From NCBI GenBank assembly GCA_905221605.1, contig CAJNDS010002689.1, positions 1 to 12,500 of the forward strand: a DNA stretch of 12,500 nt. The letters are read 5' to 3'. Source of the DNA: Symbiodinium natans (Eukaryota > Sar > Dinophyceae > Suessiales > Symbiodiniaceae). Positions 8,641-12,500 of this stretch are shown piece by piece. Each line of letters starts with the position of its first letter. Position 1 is the stretch's first letter. Made by a program: the position numbers and the translations under genes. Under the pieces are notes generated by a model. That model ran no database searches. It was given only the letters and a program-made list of their open reading frames with translations, and was not told the origin of the DNA.

Positions 8641-9092
8641 AGGTGGTAGTTTTCCAAAAGTTAAATGGTGTTAAAGGCGATTGGCTTCCAAGTTATCGCT
8701 TCTACCGTCTGTTGTACATCATGTATCACTTTTTCTTGTTGGATGATTGGCTATCACTCTCCCCTGCATCCACCCTCAAATCTGTCACCTCAACAAACGC
8801 GGCGAGGGTAATCCAAAAGTACCATCGAAAGTTCAACCACTTGAGCTCTGCCTACTTGCCTTCCGGCTCATGCAAACACAGGGCCTAGCTAGGAGAAGGT
8901 AGTTTATGACTGCGTAGTGTACGTTCGATGAAGCAGGACTGCCCTTTCTGAGCCCCTGTCCGCGGAACAGGTTGTGGATGCGCAAGCATGTCAACCTCGC
9001 GGGCAAAACGCTCCTGGCTAGCTGCTTTGCTGGATGTGCCCGGGGGTCGTGCATGCCATGCTACCAAAATGCCACGAGGTAAACTTCAAGCA
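8641..9092. other. Region downstream of the oxygenase gene
   Basis: This lies 3' of the minus-strand dioxygenase gene and presumably holds its 3' untranslated region and intergenic DNA. No AATAAA signal (TTTATT on this strand) was seen close to the stop codon. The open frames here have no recognisable content. Confidence 0.35.
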
Positions 9093-10061
9093 CTAATCTC
9101 TCTGTAGCTCGCTTCTTCTTTTCAACTCCTGCGCGCCCGAGGCCGGAGAGTCCCATTCTACCATCTTAGTTGGCTTCAACTCTCGCAGAAAAACGAGAAA
9201 TGGTCCCAACTGCGGGTGCTTCATTTGTTGGTCCACGTGCTGCCTGTGCGCCTGCAGCATTTCTTCCTGGCCAGGCGTGTCGGACATGCACGCAACCAGT
9301 GAATCTTCGTACTCCTGAGCATAGACAGCACGTGAAACTGCTCGCTGAACAGGGCTCTGCTTCAGAACGCTCGCGGCTTCTACCTCCGCCCTCAGCAGCC
9401 TTGTCGTCAAGTTGCAATCGCAATCACGATTCGTTGATGCGCCATCGAACCAGATTGTGAAGCACAGTCTGTCAGCTGTTGCCGGCCGAACCGCGTGCAG
9501 CACCGTATCACTCCGAAAGAACACGGCACGCCTCATGAGTGGTGCAATGACGACTTGCGGCATCAGGAAAGGCATCAAAACCAACTCTCCGCCATCACCC
9601 TCTTTCCACTGAGGGTTGAGGTATACCAGGCAAGTAATGCTCCTACGGCTCGGTGGGCCTCCATTGTCGTAATGACATGGGAAGCATCCTCCCTGGCCAA
9701 CGTTCCGTTGCAGCTTCACTGTTTTGGCCGTGGGTCCACTCTCTAACCGGAGATCTGGCATAAGCTGATTGAGTCGCGCACACAAGGAATCATCAAAGAG
9801 TACTTCCGCAAATCCCGGCAGCTCCTCTTGAAGCGACTCGCTGTGGAGGTCAGCTTCGTAAATATGAGGCTTTGTGAAAGTACCGGTGCCGAATTGGAAA
9901 CGATGTGGAAGAAGCTTTCCCGTTCCTGCAGCTTGCATTGCCTCTTGCCGCAAAGAGATTGCCATCCCTTCGTGTAGGAAATCGTCGAGAATAAACCAGC
10001 CCTGCTCCATGAGGTGTCTCGCATGCTCCTCCTGGAGCTTCTCCGAATCAAAGCCGGCCAT
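9093..10061 (-). CDS. 2-oxoglutarate/Fe(II) dioxygenase, EGLN/prolyl 4-hydroxylase-like
   Basis: An intact 322-residue enzyme of the double-stranded beta-helix oxygenase superfamily, which couples oxidative decarboxylation of 2-oxoglutarate to hydroxylation of a substrate, often a prolyl residue. The N-terminal segment GWFILDDFL (residues 21-29) matches the start of EGLN/PHD-type domains. The iron triad is His130 and Asp132 (in CHYDNGG) plus His189 (VLHAV); Arg198 is placed to bind the 2-oxoglutarate carboxylate. YLNPQW followed by GGEL (147-160) is also typical. Residues 206-322 form a mainly helical, charged extension with no recognised domain. No signal peptide or membrane segment, so probably cytosolic or nuclear. 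The start is firm: the context is AACATGG and an in-frame TAG lies 18 bases upstream. There is no intron. Substrate unknown; oxygen sensing or ribosomal/Skp1-type prolyl hydroxylation are possibilities by family only. Confidence 0.92.
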   Translation of the reverse strand: MAGFDSEKLQEEHARHLMEQGWFILDDFLHEGMAISLRQEAMQAAGTGKLLPHRFQFGTGTFTKPHIYEADLHSESLQEELPGFAEVLFDDSLCARLNQLMPDLRLESGPTAKTVKLQRNVGQGGCFPCHYDNGGPPSRRSITCLVYLNPQWKEGDGGELVLMPFLMPQVVIAPLMRRAVFFRSDTVLHAVRPATADRLCFTIWFDGASTNRDCDCNLTTRLLRAEVEAASVLKQSPVQRAVSRAVYAQEYEDSLVACMSDTPGQEEMLQAHRQHVDQQMKHPQLGPFLVFLRELKPTKMVEWDSPASGAQELKRRSELQRD

Positions 10062-10227
10062 GTTGCTGCCCTCCCGCCTCTACTGTGACAATTATGGGTG
10101 CTGATGCCGCTGATGGTGAGTGTTGATGCTGCTGGGTGAACTTAGTGATCGATACTGCCAGCGCAGAAAAGCTGAGCAAAGTCGTTGTGTCACGAGCGAA
10201 CTGTCTCCGCAGCAGCTCGGGCCGAAA

Positions 10228-10247
10228 GAGGAAACCTGAGGAAACCT
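10228..10247. repeat. 10-bp tandem duplication
   Basis: GAGGAAACCT occurs twice back to back (10228-10237 and 10238-10247), about 170 bases upstream of the dioxygenase start codon on the gene's 5' side. Probably slippage. Confidence 0.8.
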
Positions 10248-10339
10248 GACGCTCTCCACCTGCGCCCAAGCAATGGCCCCCTGTAATTACCCGGCAAGCG
10301 AGCCTTGGTCGTGGATTTGAGTCACTCGCAGCCGGAAGC

Positions 10340-10360
10340 TTTGAGCCAACATCGCTTTCT
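10340..10360 (-). other. Possible degenerate spliced-leader relic
   Basis: On the minus strand, 10356-10341 reads AGCGATGTTGGCTCAA. It matches the core of the dinoflagellate spliced leader (AGCCATTTTGGCTCAA) at 14 of 16 positions; over the whole 21-base leader the match is 14 of 21. It lies about 280 bases upstream of, and in the same orientation as, the intron-free dioxygenase gene. Relics of this kind mark genes that returned to the genome from trans-spliced mRNA in dinoflagellates. The match is short and could be chance. Confidence 0.25.
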
Positions 10361-10361
10361 C

Positions 10362-11306
10362 AACGAGCGACAGGCGTCCGCACACATGCAAGGCCGTAGC
10401 GCCTGCTCGTCGCATATAAACACATACAAGAAGCTCTTCAATGTGTTTTGTTTGCCTGGCCCTTTTAGAAGCACCCTGACTATGTCAAGTGGTAGAAACA
10501 CTCTACCGCTGCTTGCGCTTTTACTGTAATAAACGGGCATCGGCACTGTTGCGGGCCTCGGCCTCCGAGATGTGATCCCCCGGGTTCCTGGGCCCCACCC
10601 ACCCGCCCCCTTGGTCCAAAAATTCGCCGTCCTCGTAACTGTGATTTTTTTGGAGGCTTGAATCTTCTTCGAATTCCAGAAGTGCCGACAGTTACCAGGA
10701 TGTCTAACCCCTAAAATTCAAAGCCCTAATCCTCTATGCCAAACCCAAAACCCCACCACAACACCACCCCGCAAAAGGGGGTCTGTACTGTCTACGCCTA
10801 CGCAAGGTTACGCAAGGGTGTCACCATCACAACTCGGCAAGCTGTTTCACTCGGACGATTCTCGGGATACTGCTGCACGTGAACTTCCTCGCCCCAGTGA
10901 CAGGAACACCTATGGAGGCAGGACGACGCAAGCTGGGCATGTCAAGCAACAAACAACAAGCCGAACAGACTGCGATCACATGTTGGACAGGATGCGCGCT
11001 GCCCTGCTGTCCTTCCTGACAAGTGTTCTTTTGCACCACGCATGGCAGCAAAGGACATGTCCTGTTGCAGTTCTGCATTCCGAGATTCTGTGAAACGTGA
11101 AATGGTGAAACGCAGGCCGCAAAGCACATGCTTCCAAAAACTGCAACCGCTGGGACAGCATCCCAAGTGGGATGCTGGCGCAGAGATTTGCTTCCGGAAG
11201 GACATGAACTTGGAGTGCTACCCCCAAGATGTCAACACTGAGACTGGCGCTACTCCAGGATGTTGGCTCTGCTTCGCCTGGCCATTCATGATTGATGTTG
11301 CACACT
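10362..11306. other. No gene supported
   Basis: Contains a TATAAA at about 10415-10420, a small hairpin (CTCGG...CCGAG near 10558-10570), a C/A-rich tract (see separate entry), and overlapping short frames on both strands over 10818-11300 without recognisable domains. Confidence 0.35.
10703..10780. repeat. C/A-rich tract with degenerate CCCTAAA-like motifs
   Basis: The plus strand is almost free of G and T over much of this stretch and contains ACCCCTAAA, GCCCTAAT, AACCCAAAACCCC and CCACCACAACACCACCCC. These resemble scattered, decayed units of the plant/algal-type telomere repeat. It is not a true telomeric array. A single AACCCTAA also occurs at 6491-6498. Confidence 0.4.
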
Positions 11307-11328
11307 GGGGGGGGGGGGGGGGGGGGGG
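11307..11328 (+). repeat. Poly-G run (22 bases)
   Basis: An uninterrupted run of 22 G, flanked by CACACT and TGAGGG. Such runs are prone to length error in sequencing and to quadruplex formation. Confidence 0.95.
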
Positions 11329-11665
11329 TGAGGGCACATCACATCAGGCGTCGACACAAACAAGTTGCTGAAAGAGCTAGGTCGCAGCTTGAGAGCAAGC
11401 TTCTTGAAGCTGGAGGCTGTAAGGGAGCCTGCACTCCTTACGTGGTCTTCAACGTCAGCAGTCGGCACAGTATGTGGATCATTAAATTGCGCTTGTTCAT
11501 CGCATTTTTCTTAAGTGCCAGCAATTCAGGCCTACCCGTCTACCCATGTTTGCCTTGAAAGACGTGACATCACATGCCCAAAACATGCCGTGTGGCTTTA
11601 TGTTAAGTGGCATGAGCGAGGCTTCAACAGCCTGCTAGTAGCAGCTAATGACAAGGTTGCCGCAT
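11329..11665. other. No gene supported
   Basis: A plus-strand frame (to 11558) has a protein-like middle (ERARSQLESKLLEAGG, then CTPYVVFNVSSRHSMWIIK), but its 5' part is translated poly-G. No acceptor or domain fixes it as an exon. The remainder lies 3' of the minus-strand IMP dehydrogenase-like exon. Confidence 0.3.
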
Positions 11666-11902
11666 TCAGAAGACGAACATGCTGATGCTCCAAGCGAATC
11701 CCGACATGGGAAGACATGCTAAGGGATCCCCCGTCGTTCCAGCTGGTGAGGCATGCAGCATGGCAGAGCTACCACCAATGCTAAGGCAAAGCGCCATGCG
11801 CAGGATCTCCTTTTCTAGGCCATCATGGAGTTCTTGCAGATCGCGGAAACCAATGTCTTTGAACCCGTTGCGCAGGCCGGACAGGAAGTAGAGCAGGAAT
11901 GC
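11666..11902 (-). CDS. IMP dehydrogenase-like 3'-terminal exon
   Basis: An open segment of 78 residues plus stop, opening at a CTGTAAACAG acceptor-like site (AG at 11904-11903) in phase 0. It contains LLYFLSGLRNGFKDIG followed by FRDLQELHDGLEKE. This matches the near-C-terminal IMP dehydrogenase pattern (Y-x-x-x-G-[VLI]-[RK]-x-G-x-[QK]-D-[IL]-G, then S/D-L-x-x-L). The enzyme makes XMP from IMP with NAD, the committed step to guanine nucleotides. Downstream, GGSSAMLHAS aligns loosely with the family's EGG-V-H-x-L-x-S end, but the usual RT-x-x-A-Q motif is not preserved and Ile stands where the cation-site Glu is expected. The catalytic Cys loop and flap would lie in upstream exons, which are not recognisable between 11903 and 12500. 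It may be a diverged gene or a decayed fragment. Confidence 0.5.
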   Translation of the reverse strand, partial: AFLLYFLSGLRNGFKDIGFRDLQELHDGLEKEILRMALCLSIGGSSAMLHASPAGTTGDPLACLPMSGFAWSISMFVF

Positions 11903-12500
11903 CTGTTTACAGGTCTGAGTTCCTTGCAGTGGTGGCCAAGAAAACTTCTTGCGGCCAAAGCTCTCTGACCTGAGCTGCGCGGCTTTTCGGGCTTGCAGAG
12001 CAAGAGGCTCATACTCACAGCAATCACAAGGTGGCAAGAGAAATCTCCAGAAACAAAAAGACACAAAGGGGCCAATAGCCCAAAGTCTAGTAAGAGTCTG
12101 GTAGCACAGCGGCAACAAAAACATATGCAAAACCGCCGTGGGCTGTTGCAGCACCTGACGACCTACTTAATGCTAGAGGCCCCATGTTGTTCTCCTAAGC
12201 TTCGATGTTCGAGATACTTTTGAAGCTGGAGCACCTGATTTGAGACTGATTTTTGCCGGGGCGATCCGGTGCGTACAATTTACGCCGCTCAGTCTCTCTC
12301 TTCTTCTTCATCAGGGCTTGGGGCCAGGGAAGAGAACCCTGACCCTCGCGCATAAGCGCGCCCAAGGTCTGTTCTGAAGTCGGCGTGTTATGGTCTACGG
12401 GTGGAGTTCCCTTCCTACTGAAGTGAGCTTCCACCTTCCACGGCCGAGAGCTGGAACTCCATGTGGGTTCCCTTCGAGATGAAGACCAATTCCCTTTTTC
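11903..12500. other. Upstream intron or non-coding DNA
   Basis: On the minus strand this should precede the IMP dehydrogenase-like exon, so at least the adjacent part is probably intron. The frame stays open to 12154, but that part bears no resemblance to IMP dehydrogenase. A further minus-strand frame (12434-12195) is charged and unrecognised. GTTCCCTTC occurs at 12406-12414 and 12467-12475. Confidence 0.35.

Noticed and set aside
7854-9726. Several TTTTGGC words resembling the spliced-leader core (7854, 7888, 9720)
   Set aside because: Only 7-8 bases match and the continuation CTCAAG is absent. Such matches are frequent by chance.
10818-11371. Overlapping plus- and minus-strand ORFs of about 90-110 codons
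   Set aside because: Frames on both strands are open simultaneously, none has recognisable content, and one ends in translated poly-G.
12406-12475. Repeated GTTCCCTTC words about 61 bases apart
   Set aside because: Only a 9-base identity with weak flanking similarity. Not distinguishable from chance.
1-12500. CRISPR arrays, tRNA/rRNA genes, phage or IS genes, reverse transcriptase or transposase motifs
   Set aside because: I looked for regularly spaced repeats, tRNA B-box (GGTTCGAATCC-like) sequences and typical catalytic motifs and found none that held up by eye.

Overview
The window looks like nuclear DNA of a eukaryotic microbe. Coding density is low. Long stretches have no convincing reading frame, microsatellites are frequent ((CT)n twice, a GCA/GCG run, a 22-base G run), and several open segments start or end at strong polypyrimidine-AG acceptor sites instead of start or stop codons. 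No bacterial operon structure, ribosome binding site or phage/IS gene was seen. A dinoflagellate or related alga is my best guess. It rests on mixed GC composition, an intron-free gene next to intron-type exons, degenerate CCCTAAA-like tracts, and one possible spliced-leader relic. This is inference and not proven.

Layout: 1-220 is a G/T-skewed tract. 286 to about 1215 is an AT-rich island without ORFs that holds a striking imperfect inverted repeat (918-1000). It ends at a second hairpin (1222-1279), where composition changes abruptly. 1280-4700 is mixed-composition, mostly non-coding DNA with one weak 105-codon ORF (2098-2415), a 68-base CT/CCCT microsatellite and short tandem duplications. 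4730-5800 has fragments that look like exons: a minus-strand exon (5303 down to 5119) and a plus-strand open segment with weak resemblance to Pumilio (PUF) repeats. 6061-6520 holds simple repeats and small paired hairpins. 6576-7023 may hold exons of an unrecognised gene. 7024-9090 has nothing secure.

The one firm gene is at 10061-9093 on the minus strand: an intact, intron-free 322-residue 2-oxoglutarate/Fe(II) dioxygenase resembling EGLN/PHD and prolyl 4-hydroxylases. Near the right end, 11902-11666 on the minus strand looks like the last exon of an IMP dehydrogenase-like gene whose other exons are not visible here.

The genes show no evident functional linkage. I found no clearly novel multi-gene system. 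The points most worth following are the inverted-repeat AT-rich island, the possible spliced-leader relic upstream of the oxygenase, the diverged IMP dehydrogenase C-terminus, and the interrupted PUF-like segment.
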